Shown here: piece by piece, positions 17,418-25,950 of the stretch
How positions within the stretch are numbered: the first letter of the stretch is position 1
Layout: each line of letters opens with the position of its first letter
Assembly: GCF_019303475.1 (NCBI RefSeq)
Contig: NZ_JABLSI010000001.1
Location: 52,241 to 116,240, forward strand
Reading direction: 5' to 3'
Source: Streptomyces sp. JJ38
GTDB taxonomy: Bacteria > Actinomycetota > Actinomycetes > Streptomycetales > Streptomycetaceae
DNA length: 64,000 bases
Notes under the pieces: model-generated
What the model was told of the DNA's origin: nothing
The model's input: the letters and a program-made list of their open reading frames with translations, nothing else
The model's database searches: none
Translations under genes and position numbers: made by a program

Positions 17418-19247
17418 ATGGAAGGTCCGCACACCCAGCACCCCGCCGGACTGTGGTTCAGCATCCTCGGACCACTGACCGCCGACCACGACGGGAGGGC
17501 ACTTCCGCTCGGACCGCTCAAACAGCGCCAGGTCCTGGCGATGCTGCTCTGCCGCGCCAACCACCCCGTGTCCGTCGGCACGCTGACCGAAGCCCTCTGG
17601 GACGCCGCCCCGCCGCGCACCGCCCGCAAGAACCTCCAGGTCTACGTCTCGACCCTGCGGAGCATCCTGGCCGAGGCCGGTGCGGACGACCGGCTGAGCC
17701 ACCGGAACGGCGGCTATCACCTCCGCATCGGTGCCGACGAGCTGGACACGCTGCGCTTCGCGGAGCTGGCCCGTGCCGGCCGGGAGGCCGCAGGCCAGGG
17801 CTCCTTCGCCACCGCCGCCCGCCTCCTGCGCGGCGCCCTCGACCTCTGGCAGAGCCCGCCGCTGGCGGAGCTCTCCTGCTCCCCGGTCCTCGCCGCGGAA
17901 GCCGAGCGGCTGGGCGCCCGTCACCTGCAGACGTACGAGGACTGGGCCGAGGCGGAGCTGCGGCTCGGCAACGCCGCCGAGGTCGCCGGCTCCATCGCCG
18001 AGCTGACCGAGCGCCATCCGTTGCGGGAGCGCCTGATCGCCGCGCAGATGAACGCCCTGTACGCCAGCGGTCGGCAGAGCGAGGCACTGGCGGTCTTCGA
18101 CGCGCTGCGGCAGCGCCTCGCCGCCGAACTCGGCCTGGAGCCCAGCCCGCCGCTGTCCGCTCTCTACCGGTCCATCCTGGCCGGCGACCGGCTCGCTCCG
18201 GCCGCCGACACCGCCGTACGCGGCAGGGCACGCTGCCTGCTCCCGGGAGACCTGCCCGACTTCACCGGTCGCGAACGGCAGGTGGCCGAGCTGAACGCTC
18301 TGCTGGCCGGCGGCCGGAACCGGCTGGTCGCGCTGACCGGGCCGGTCGGCATCGGCAAGACCACGCTGGCCGTCCGCGCGGCCCACCGCCTCGCCGCGCA
18401 CTTCCCCGACGGCCGGCTGTTCGTACGCCTGCGCGACGAGGAAGGCCGCCCGCGCCCGGCCGGGGAGGTGCTCGCTGAGCTCACCCGGCTCGCCGGACTG
18501 CCCGCGCCCGCGCCGGACCGAGCGCAGGAGGCCGCGGCCGCGTGGCGCGAGTGGCTCTCCCACCGCCGCGTCCTGCTGGTGCTCGACGACGTGCCCCGAG
18601 AAAGCGCTGTCCGGCCCCTGGTGCCGGACAGCGGAGCCGCCGCCGTGCTGGTGACGGCGCGCTCCCGGCTGGCCGGCCTGGCCGGAGCCCACCGCGTCGA
18701 CGTGCCGCCGTTCAGCCGCGGCGAGGCGCTGGAACTGCTCAGCCGCCTCATCGGCCCGGACCGCGTCGCGGCGGACCCGGCGTCCGCCGAACGCATCCTG
18801 GCCACGGCCGGCCGGGTGCCTCTGGCGGTCCGCGCCGCCGGGTTGAAGCTCGCCGTCCTGCGTCATCTGCCGCTGCGCGAGTTCGCCGGACGGCTGACCG
18901 ACCCCGGCTCGCTGCTCGACGAACTGACCGCCGGCGACGTGGGGGTCCGCAGCAGGGTGGCCCAGAGCTGGCGCGATCTGTCCGACGCCGACGGCGCGGT
19001 GCTGCGTCGACTCGGCAGCCTGCCCGAGCCCGTGTTCACCCTCCATCAGGCCACCACGGCACTGGAGTGCGACGGCGCGACGGCCCGCCGGAGGCTGGAG
19101 TCCCTGATCGACGCCGGGGTGCTCAGTGCGCCCGAGCACGAGGTGACCTCACACGCGGCCCTCTACGAACTGCCGCGCCTGACCCATGTGTACGCGGCCA
19201 CGAGCTGCGCACATACCGCTTCCGAACCGTCGGCCGCCCCTGGCTGA
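17418..19247 (+). CDS. SARP-type regulator with BTAD and NB-ARC domains
   Basis: Streptomyces antibiotic regulatory protein of the AfsR/DnrI type, 609 aa. Order: OmpR-like winged helix (about 12-100, LGPLKQRQVLAMLLCRANHP), BTAD tetratricopeptide domain (about 110-245), then an NTPase domain with Walker A TGPVGIGKTTLAVRA near residue 310 and VLLVLDDVP as Walker B. It ends soon after the NTPase module and lacks the TPR tail of full-length AfsR (about 990 aa). ATG 17418 follows aagggggagg closely; an in-frame ATG at 17352 has no ribosome-binding site. Its position between both RiPP operons makes it their likely pathway activator. Confidence 0.9.
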   Translation: MEGPHTQHPAGLWFSILGPLTADHDGRALPLGPLKQRQVLAMLLCRANHPVSVGTLTEALWDAAPPRTARKNLQVYVSTLRSILAEAGADDRLSHRNGGYHLRIGADELDTLRFAELARAGREAAGQGSFATAARLLRGALDLWQSPPLAELSCSPVLAAEAERLGARHLQTYEDWAEAELRLGNAAEVAGSIAELTERHPLRERLIAAQMNALYASGRQSEALAVFDALRQRLAAELGLEPSPPLSALYRSILAGDRLAPAADTAVRGRARCLLPGDLPDFTGRERQVAELNALLAGGRNRLVALTGPVGIGKTTLAVRAAHRLAAHFPDGRLFVRLRDEEGRPRPAGEVLAELTRLAGLPAPAPDRAQEAAAAWREWLSHRRVLLVLDDVPRESAVRPLVPDSGAAAVLVTARSRLAGLAGAHRVDVPPFSRGEALELLSRLIGPDRVAADPASAERILATAGRVPLAVRAAGLKLAVLRHLPLREFAGRLTDPGSLLDELTAGDVGVRSRVAQSWRDLSDADGAVLRRLGSLPEPVFTLHQATTALECDGATARRRLESLIDAGVLSAPEHEVTSHAALYELPRLTHVYAATSCAHTASEPSAAPG

Positions 19248-19295
19248 ACCCGTACGCGCCACGATCGGCGGGAGGGCACCGAGGGAGGGACCACC

Positions 19296-20432
19296 GTGGA
19301 ACTCGCCCAGCTCATGGACCTGCGCCCGCAGCCCGCGGCCGGGTTGCTGATGATGCTCACGCGGCGCTGCCCCCTGCGGTGCGCCCACTGTTCGACCGGC
19401 TCGACCATGACCGCCGCCGAGCCGGACGCGGGGAACCTGCTGCGGTTCACCGGCTCCTTCACCTCGGCCGACCACCCCGAGACGCTGCTGCTGACCGGCG
19501 GTGAACCCCTGCTCCTGCCGGAACTCACCGCCGAGCTGGCGGGGCTGGCCCGCGCGGCCGGCACCCGCACCGCACTGCTGACCGGGGCCTTCTTCGCCCG
19601 CGACGTCGGACGGACGCCCGGGGGGCCCGGGGCACGGGGTGTGCTGCCGGACCGCATCCGGCGGGCGGTCGACGCGGTCGACCACTTCTCCGTGAGCCTG
19701 GACGCCTTCCACGAACGGGAGGTGCCCAGAGCGGGCGTCTTCCGGGTGGTGCGGGAGGTGCTCGACGCCGGGACCGCCGCAAGCTTCCATCTCCTCGGCA
19801 CCGGCCCCGAGGACCCCTACCTCGCGGACGTGACCACCGCCGTGCGCAGGGAGTTCGGCGACCGAGTCCCCATGCTCGTCAACTCCGTCCGCCCGGTGGG
19901 CCGCGCGGCCGCCGACGCCCGTCCGGCCGCCAACCGTGGTCCGGCCGCCGGCGTGGCGCACGACCCCCTGCGCGCGCTGCCCTGCTCGATGGCCGCCTGG
20001 CCCGTGGTCGCCGACGACGGCACCGTGGTCGCCTGCTGCAACCAGGACACCGTGGACCGTCGGCCGGTCCCCCCGCACCTGCTGCTCGGCCACGCGGGGG
20101 AGGACGACTGGCCCACCGTGCGGCGGCGGACGACGGGCTCGCCCGTCCTGCGTGCGGTGCGGACCGTGGGGCCGACCCGCCTCCTCGCCCGTCATGGCGG
20201 CCCCGCGGCGCAGGCCACCCGGGACGCGGGCTACTGCGCCGGCTGCCGGGCCCTCGGCGAGCACCCCGAGGCCGTCGCGGGCGCCGAGCGCCTCGCCTCC
20301 GGACCCGCCGGGGCCCTGCTCGACCAGCGGGCCGCGCGGCGGCAACGGGAGGCGGGGCCGGTGGCCTACGTGCGCCGCCACGGCTGCGCGCCCTACGCGG
20401 ACCTGGTGGCGCTGCCCGGGACCGGCTCGTGA
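19296..20432 (+). CDS. Radical SAM/SPASM peptide-modifying enzyme
   Basis: A 378-aa radical SAM protein. The [4Fe-4S]/SAM motif is CPLRCAHCS (Cys25, Cys29, Cys32), the GGEP motif appears as LLTGGEPLLLPE, and a SPASM-like auxiliary cluster region holds CSMAAW, VVACCNQD and GYCAGCRALG. SPASM enzymes typically install cross-links or epimerise residues in ribosomal peptides. GTG 19296 follows a strong gagggaggga site. It is the first gene of a six-gene operon, and its stop overlaps the next start (GTGA). The putative substrate is the 71-aa peptide two genes downstream. The exact chemistry cannot be read from sequence. Confidence 0.9.
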   Translation: MELAQLMDLRPQPAAGLLMMLTRRCPLRCAHCSTGSTMTAAEPDAGNLLRFTGSFTSADHPETLLLTGGEPLLLPELTAELAGLARAAGTRTALLTGAFFARDVGRTPGGPGARGVLPDRIRRAVDAVDHFSVSLDAFHEREVPRAGVFRVVREVLDAGTAASFHLLGTGPEDPYLADVTTAVRREFGDRVPMLVNSVRPVGRAAADARPAANRGPAAGVAHDPLRALPCSMAAWPVVADDGTVVACCNQDTVDRRPVPPHLLLGHAGEDDWPTVRRRTTGSPVLRAVRTVGPTRLLARHGGPAAQATRDAGYCAGCRALGEHPEAVAGAERLASGPAGALLDQRAARRQREAGPVAYVRRHGCAPYADLVALPGTGS

Positions 20433-21181
20433 CGGCCCCGGCGGCCCGGCCGTCGGCCGTCGGCCGGACCCTGCGCGCCCGGCTGCGGCTCACCGCACCG
20501 GCGCTGCACGCGGCGACCGGCAGGCTGTGGCACGGCCCCGGGCTGGCCCGCCGCTACCCCGAGTACCTTCGGCTGATGCACGGAGTCGTCCGGGCGTCGG
20601 TGCCGCTGATGAGCCGTGCCGCCGAACGCTGCTCTGCCCTCGGCCCGGACCCCGTCGCCGCCCCTCTCGCCCGGTACCTTGCCGCCCACATCGAGGAGGA
20701 GCGCGGCCACGACGACTGGCTGCTCGGCGATCTGGCGGCGCTGGGCGCCGATCCGGCGGCGGCCGCGGCCCGGCCCCCGCATCCGGCGGTGGCCGCACTG
20801 GCCGGGGCCCAGTACTACTGGATCGAACACCATCATCCGGTGACCCTGCTCGGCTACATCGCCGTCCTGGAGGGCAACGCGCCGAGCGCCCAGCTCGCCG
20901 ACCACGTGATCGAAGCCACCGGAGCACCCGACGCCGCGCTGCGCACCGTCCGCGCCCACGCCGAGCTGGACGGCGGCCACACGGAGGCCCTGTACGCCCT
21001 GCTCGACGGCCTGGACCTGACCGGCGACCAGGCGGACGCCGTCGTCACGAGCGGCCTGTACACGGCCGAGGCACTGGTCCGGCTCTTCGACACGCTCACC
21101 GGGGCGCCCGGCCCCGGCGCCCCACGTCCCCGCTCCGCAGCACGTCCCGGGTTCGAAGGACTCTCAGGAGGTACACCATGA
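20429..21181 (+). CDS. Iron-containing heme-oxygenase-fold oxidase (TenA/PqqC-like)
   Basis: A 250-aa, mostly helical protein. The motifs HIEEERGHDDW and, about 95 residues later, HAELDGGHTEALY give the Glu/His ligand pattern of the iron-containing redox enzyme group within the heme-oxygenase-like (HDO) superfamily, related in fold to TenA and PqqC. Such enzymes use one or two irons, or none, to activate O2 on small substrates or peptides. It overlaps the radical SAM gene upstream and the peptide gene downstream by 4 nt each. A radical SAM/SPASM enzyme, a PqqC-fold oxidase and a short peptide recall PQQ assembly (PqqE, PqqC, PqqA), though no PQQ signature is present. Confidence 0.8.
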   Translation: MTAPAARPSAVGRTLRARLRLTAPALHAATGRLWHGPGLARRYPEYLRLMHGVVRASVPLMSRAAERCSALGPDPVAAPLARYLAAHIEEERGHDDWLLGDLAALGADPAAAAARPPHPAVAALAGAQYYWIEHHHPVTLLGYIAVLEGNAPSAQLADHVIEATGAPDAALRTVRAHAELDGGHTEALYALLDGLDLTGDQADAVVTSGLYTAEALVRLFDTLTGAPGPGAPRPRSAARPGFEGLSGGTP

Positions 21182-21393
21182 CAGCCCACAGCGACCAGCC
21201 CGCCCCCGACGTGCTCACCGAGCTGCGGGCACGGGGCTTCGACGCGGCCGGCCTCACCGCCGAGCAACGGCAACTGCTCCGCGACCTCAGCCTCGACGAG
21301 CTCGCCGTGCTGCTGGACGTCAAGGCCGGCCTGGAGGGCGCCGACGACGAGGTCCAGGCGCACTGCGAGGTCGCGGGCGGGGCCCTCTTCTGA
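21178..21393 (+). CDS. Putative RiPP precursor peptide, 71 aa
   Basis: Small peptide with an exceptionally strong site (aggaggt, 21167-21173) directly before ATG 21178, overlapping the upstream stop (ATGA). The N-terminal two-thirds is leader-like and helical, with Leu/Glu/Asp-rich LTAEQRQLLRDLSLDELAVL. The C-terminus is DDEVQAHCEVAGGALF, with one cysteine (Cys63) and a hydrophobic, Gly-rich end. The motif EVQAH parallels EVEAH in the lanthipeptide precursor nearby. Genomic position inside a radical SAM/oxidase operon makes it the natural substrate. I do not recognise the precursor family, and the core boundary (perhaps after His62) is a guess. Confidence 0.75.
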   Translation: MTAHSDQPAPDVLTELRARGFDAAGLTAEQRQLLRDLSLDELAVLLDVKAGLEGADDEVQAHCEVAGGALF

Positions 21394-21413
21394 CGGAACG
21401 GGGAACAGCAGTC

Positions 21414-24400
21414 ATGCCATGTGGCTCGTGCGAGCAAACCCTCCCGGACGGCGCGCGGTTCTGTCCGCACTGCGGGAGCTCCTGCGCCCCTTCCGCGCCG
21501 CCGGAGGAGCGCAAGACGGTCACGGTCGTCTTCTGCGACCTGGTCGGCTCGACAGCCCTGTCCGGAGCCCTCGACCCGGAGACCCTGCGCACGGTCGTCC
21601 TGGACTACTTCGAGGCGATGCGCCGCTGCGTCGAGGAACGCGGCGGCACGGTCGAGAAGTTCGTCGGCGACGCCGTCATGGCCGTGTTCGGCGTGCCGGT
21701 GATCCACGAGGACGACGCGCGCCGCGCGCTGGCCGCGAGCCTCGCCATGCTGGCCGCCGTCGAGGAGCTGAACACCCGCCTGCGGGCCACCCTCGGAGTG
21801 TGCCTGCGGGTCCGCATCGGCGTGAACACGGGCCCGGTGGTGGCCACCTCGGAGGTCTCCACGCGGCAGAAACTCGTCTCGGGGGAGACCGTCAACGTCG
21901 CGGCACGGCTGGAGCAGCACGCGCCCGAGGGGCAGGTCCTCATCGGCGAGCTGACCCGGCTGGCCGCGGGCCCCGCGACCCGCGTCGAGCCCGTGGGCCC
22001 GCTGCGGGTCAAGGGCAAGGACGAGCCGGTCACGGCCTACCGGTTGCTGTCGGTCGAGGAGGACGACCCCGAGCTGGTGCGCCGCTTCGACGTGCCTTAC
22101 GTCGGCCGCACCCGCGAGTTCGCCGAGCTCCATCTCGCGCTGGGCAGCGTGGCCGCGGACGAGGGCGCCCAGCTCGTCACCGTCTACGGGGAGGCGGGGG
22201 TCGGCAAGACCCGGCTGGTGCACGAGTGGCGCACCCGGCTGGAGACCCCCGTCGCGTTCGGCGCCGGACGCTGCCGCCCCTACGGCGACCACGGCAGCCT
22301 CGCCCCGCTGGCCGAGGCGGTCCGCCAGCTGCTGGACGGCCCCCTGCCGCCCCCGGGCGGCCCCGCCCGGGCCGAACTCGACGCCGCGACCGCAGTGCTC
22401 GCCCCCGGCCTGCTCCGCGACGGCACGCCCAGCCCGTCGGTGGAGGAGACCTGCGCCGCACTCGTCGGCCTGCTGGAGGCGCTGGCCCGGGACCGGCCCG
22501 TCGTCCTGGCGGTGGACGACTGCCACTGGGCCGGTGAGCTGCTGCTCGACGTGCTGGACCGGCTGGTGGAGGAACTGGACCTGTCCGCCGTGCTGTTCCT
22601 GTGCGTCGCCCGGCTGGACCTGCTGGACCAGCGCCCCGGCTGGGGCAGTGGCCGGCCCCGGGCCCGCGCGGTCATGCTCACCGGGCTCTCGCCCACGGAG
22701 TCCGCGACGCTGGCCACCGCGCTGACCGAGGTCAGCGCCCACCGCTCTGGCGTGCTGGCCCGGATCCTCGACGCCGCCGGCGGTAACCCCTTCTTCCTGG
22801 AACAGCTGCTCGCGGGCATCGACCTGCCCGCCCTGCGCACGGACGACGGGGCGTCGCTGCCGCCGTCCCTCCAAGCCCTGCTCGGCGCCCGCATCGACAC
22901 CCTGGAACCCGGCGAACGGTCGACACTCGACCTCGCCGCGGTACTCGGCCGGGAGTTCACCGCCGAGGAGCTCGACGGGCTGGCCGCGGCCCTCCAGCCG
23001 GAGGGCGGCCGGCCGGCCCCCACGAGCACCCTGCCCGCCCTGAGCCGGCGGCGGCTGGTCCGCCCCGTCCGGTCCGCGGGCTCGACGGGGAGGCCGTTCC
23101 GCTTCAGCAGCGAACTCGTCCAGGAGGTCACCTACCGGTCGATGGCCAAGCGGGCCCGGGCCGAACGCCATGAGCGGGCCGCCGAGTTGCTGGCCGCCCA
23201 CCGGGCCGGCGACGCCCGTGTGGCCGACCACCTGCGACGCGCCTACCTTTACCACGCCGAACTGGGTACCCGTGGCCCGCACACCGAGGCCCTGCGCCGT
23301 CGCGCGGCCGAACTGCTCGTCCAGGCCGGGGGCAGGGCCCGGGCCCGGGCCGACCTCGCCCGCGCCGAGGTGCTGCTGAAGCGCGGGCTGGAACTCCTCA
23401 CCCGCGGCGATGCGGGCTGGGCCGGGGCGGCGCTGCGTCTCGCGGAGGTGCGGCTGGCCACCGGTCGATCCGGGGAGGGCATCGACCTGCTGCGCGCGGT
23501 GCTGGACGACTCCGACGATCCGGTCGACGCCGCCCACGCCCGCCTCGGGCTGGCCGTGGCCACCGCCGCACGGCCCGCCGAGGTCGTCACGGCGGCCCGG
23601 GAGACGCTGCCCGTCTTCGAGTCCGCCGGGAACGCACTGGGCCAGGCGAGGTCCCGCATCCGGATCGCGCAGGACCTCCAGTTCCAGGGTCGGCACGCGC
23701 AGGCCACCGAGCAGCTCACCCGCGCGCTGGCCCACGCGGCGGAGGCCCGGGCGGAGCCCGAACGGGCGCTCGCGCTGGGCGCGGTGGGGGTCTCGCTGTG
23801 GCGCGGCCCGCAGCCGGTCCCCGCGGCCGTGGCCCACTGCCGCAACCTGCTCGACGAGCACGGCGGTCAACGCCCCGCGGCCCGGCTGACGCTGGGCTGC
23901 CCGCTCGCGGTCCTGCTCGCGCTGAGCGAGGAGTGGGCGGCAGCCCGCGCGCAGCTCGCGGAGGCCCGGCAGCTCGCGGACGGCCTGGGGTACGCGGAGA
24001 GCGCCGTCGTCGTGCCGCTGTTCGCCGCCACCGTGGAGTCGCTGGCCGGACGGCCCGAGGAGGCCTACGCCCTGCTCACGGAGGCGGCCGGGGCCGCCCG
24101 GCGGCTGGGGGCCGGTGCGCTGCTGGACGCGGTGAACCGCGCGACGGCGCGGCTGCTGCTGGACGAGGGCGACCCCACCGGGGCCGCGGAGCTCCTCGCG
24201 TGCTCCGAGCCGTCCGGCCCGCAGGGGCAGGCCGAGGCCGCCGACCTCGACGGACTGGGCGCCCGGCTCGCCGCCGCCGAGGGCCGGAGCGAGGACGCCG
24301 CACGCCTCGCTGACCGGGCCCGCGCCGCCGCCCGTCGGACCGACTCCCCGGTCGTGCGGGCGGTCGCCGCCGTTGACCTGGCCCACGTCCACGCCGCCCG

Positions 24401-24527
24401 GGGGCGGGAGAACGACGCCGCCCGGGCGGCGGAGCTGGCCCGGCGGTACTTCCGCGCCAAGGGGCACCTGCCGGGCGCCCGGCGCGCCGCCGGGATCCGC
24501 TCCCGTCACCTCGAGAGGAAGGAGTGA
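21414..24527 (+). CDS. Class III nucleotide cyclase / AAA ATPase / TPR signalling protein
   Basis: A 1037-aa multidomain protein. Residues 1-25 form a zinc ribbon (Cys3, Cys6, Cys17, Cys20). A class III adenylate/guanylate cyclase homology domain follows (about 32-200), with metal-binding Asp in VVFCDLVGSTAL and FVGDAVMAVFG. An AAA/STAND ATPase comes next (about 220-560) with Walker A GEAGVGKTRL and Walker B VVLAVDDCHW, and the C-terminal half is TPR-like helical repeats. Proteins of this architecture are common in actinobacteria and act as regulators. It starts 20 bp after the peptide gene and its stop overlaps the protease start, so it is part of the RiPP operon. Whether it makes cAMP or acts only as a sensor is unknown. 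Confidence 0.88.
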   Translation: MPCGSCEQTLPDGARFCPHCGSSCAPSAPPEERKTVTVVFCDLVGSTALSGALDPETLRTVVLDYFEAMRRCVEERGGTVEKFVGDAVMAVFGVPVIHEDDARRALAASLAMLAAVEELNTRLRATLGVCLRVRIGVNTGPVVATSEVSTRQKLVSGETVNVAARLEQHAPEGQVLIGELTRLAAGPATRVEPVGPLRVKGKDEPVTAYRLLSVEEDDPELVRRFDVPYVGRTREFAELHLALGSVAADEGAQLVTVYGEAGVGKTRLVHEWRTRLETPVAFGAGRCRPYGDHGSLAPLAEAVRQLLDGPLPPPGGPARAELDAATAVLAPGLLRDGTPSPSVEETCAALVGLLEALARDRPVVLAVDDCHWAGELLLDVLDRLVEELDLSAVLFLCVARLDLLDQRPGWGSGRPRARAVMLTGLSPTESATLATALTEVSAHRSGVLARILDAAGGNPFFLEQLLAGIDLPALRTDDGASLPPSLQALLGARIDTLEPGERSTLDLAAVLGREFTAEELDGLAAALQPEGGRPAPTSTLPALSRRRLVRPVRSAGSTGRPFRFSSELVQEVTYRSMAKRARAERHERAAELLAAHRAGDARVADHLRRAYLYHAELGTRGPHTEALRRRAAELLVQAGGRARARADLARAEVLLKRGLELLTRGDAGWAGAALRLAEVRLATGRSGEGIDLLRAVLDDSDDPVDAAHARLGLAVATAARPAEVVTAARETLPVFESAGNALGQARSRIRIAQDLQFQGRHAQATEQLTRALAHAAEARAEPERALALGAVGVSLWRGPQPVPAAVAHCRNLLDEHGGQRPAARLTLGCPLAVLLALSEEWAAARAQLAEARQLADGLGYAESAVVVPLFAATVESLAGRPEEAYALLTEAAGAARRLGAGALLDAVNRATARLLLDEGDPTGAAELLACSEPSGPQGQAEAADLDGLGARLAAAEGRSEDAARLADRARAAARRTDSPVVRAVAAVDLAHVHAARGRENDAARAAELARRYFRAKGHLPGARRAAGIRSRHLERKE

Positions 24528-25378
24528 GCCGCACGATGAACACGGCACACGCGAAGCCGGCGAGTCGGCTCACGTGGAACCTGCGGGGCAAGGGTCCCGA
24601 CGAGGTTGCGGTGGCGGCCGACGGGGAACCGGTGACGCCTGCCTGGGCCTTCGGCGGTGCCGGTGGCCAGGGAGTGCGGGTGTGCGTGGTGGACTCGGGA
24701 ATCGAGGCCGGGCACCCGCTGGTCGGGCCGGTGGCCGGCTCCTGGGAGGTCGTGGACTCCGAGGACGGGCTCACGGTACGGGAGAGCGCCGCCGGGGACG
24801 CCTGCGGCCACGGCACCGCGTGCGCCGGGATCATCCGCAGGGCCGCGCCAGGCTGCGAGCTGTACAGCGTCCGGGTCCTGGGCGAACGTTTCAACGGCAC
24901 CGGGGACATGCTGCTGGCGGGTCTGCGCTGGGCGATCCGCCAGGGCTTCGACGTGATCAACCTGAGCCTGTCCACCACCCGCACGCGGTTCGCCGGGGAG
25001 CTGCACGCTCTCGCGGACGACGCCTACTTCCGCCGCGCGGTGGTCGTCGCCTCCGCGCACAACACGCCCGTGGAGAGCTTCCCCTGGCGGTTCGCCTCGG
25101 TGATCTCCGTCGGCAGCCACCAGGAGGACGACCCCGACCTGTTCCTCTACAACCCCACACCGCCCGTCGAGTTCTTCGCCCCGGGGCAGAACATCACGGT
25201 CGCCTGGCTGAACAGCACCACGATCCGCACCACCGGCAACAGCTTCGCCACCCCGTTCGTCGCCGGCCTGTGCGCCAGAGTCCTCTCCAAGCACCCCAGA
25301 ATGACGACATTCCAGCTCAAGAACGCCCTGTACCTGTCCGCCGCCAACGTGCGCATCGGCACCGGAGGTACGCCGTGA
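24524..25378 (+). CDS. S8 subtilisin-like protease, cytosolic
   Basis: A 284-aa subtilase with a complete catalytic triad: Asp57 in VCVVDSGIE, His96 in CGHGTACAG, Ser240 in GNSFATPFVAG, with Asn180 as oxyanion residue. It has no signal peptide and no obvious pro-domain, and is shorter than secreted subtilisins, so it should act in the cytoplasm. GTG 24524 overlaps the preceding stop; ATG 24536 is an alternative. Subtilases in RiPP operons (LanP-like, PatA/PatG-like) remove leader peptides. Here the 71-aa peptide and the neighbouring lanthipeptide precursor are both plausible substrates. The stop overlaps the GAF gene start. Confidence 0.88.
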   Translation: MSRTMNTAHAKPASRLTWNLRGKGPDEVAVAADGEPVTPAWAFGGAGGQGVRVCVVDSGIEAGHPLVGPVAGSWEVVDSEDGLTVRESAAGDACGHGTACAGIIRRAAPGCELYSVRVLGERFNGTGDMLLAGLRWAIRQGFDVINLSLSTTRTRFAGELHALADDAYFRRAVVVASAHNTPVESFPWRFASVISVGSHQEDDPDLFLYNPTPPVEFFAPGQNITVAWLNSTTIRTTGNSFATPFVAGLCARVLSKHPRMTTFQLKNALYLSAANVRIGTGGTP

Positions 25379-25950
25379 CCGCAGCAACGCCGCCCGAGGC
25401 CATCGCCGACCCGCTGTCCCGCGAACTCCTCCAGTCCGTGGTGGAGGTGGCGCGGGCCATCTTCGGAGCCCAGGCCAGCTCCCTCCTCCTGCACGACGAA
25501 CACGACGACGCACTGGTGTTCCAGGCCGTGTCCGGGGAGGGCGAGAACCACCTGGTGGGCCGCCGCTTCCCGACCGGCCGGGGCATCGCGGGCTGGGTCC
25601 TCAGCTCCGGCGAGGCCATGGTCGTCGACGACCTGGCCCGGAACGCGACGTTCGACCGGGAGCTCGCCGAGTCCACCGAGTTCGTCCCCGACACCATCAT
25701 GGCCGCGCCGCTGTGCCACGGGGACCGGGTGCTCGGCGTGCTGGAAGTGCTCGACCCGGTGCCCCAGTCGCGCTCCAGTCTGGGCGAGCTCGATCTGCTC
25801 GCCCTCTTCGCCCACCAGGCAGCCACCGCCCTGCGCGTCGTGCAGGAGCGCCGAGTCGGGGTCACGCACCCGGGTTGGGACCGCGCCGCCGCCCTCGACC
25901 TGGTGCACAGCCTCATGGACTGTCTGGAGAGCGGCGCTCCGGCATCGTGA
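25375..25950 (+). CDS. GAF domain protein
   Basis: A 191-aa protein consisting mainly of one GAF domain (about 15-165), with the characteristic RRFPTGRGIAGWVLSSGEAMVVDD and DTIMAAPLCHGDRVLGVLEV segments. There is no kinase, phosphatase or output domain, so it is a stand-alone ligand or redox sensor, or a partner for another protein. GAF domains often bind cyclic nucleotides; the cyclase-type gene two positions upstream makes that tempting but unproven. GTG 25375 overlaps the protease stop, and cggaggta precedes it. It is the last gene of the operon. Confidence 0.85.
   Translation: MTAATPPEAIADPLSRELLQSVVEVARAIFGAQASSLLLHDEHDDALVFQAVSGEGENHLVGRRFPTGRGIAGWVLSSGEAMVVDDLARNATFDRELAESTEFVPDTIMAAPLCHGDRVLGVLEVLDPVPQSRSSLGELDLLALFAHQAATALRVVQERRVGVTHPGWDRAAALDLVHSLMDCLESGAPAS

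Noticed and set aside
21178..21393. The 71-aa peptide as a PqqA or mycofactocin precursor
   Set aside because: It lacks the Glu-x3-Tyr of PqqA and the C-terminal Gly-Val-Tyr type ending of MftA.
21096..24548. 1150-codon open frame antisense to the cyclase-AAA gene
   Set aside because: A high-GC shadow frame opposite a protein with clear cyclase and AAA motifs.
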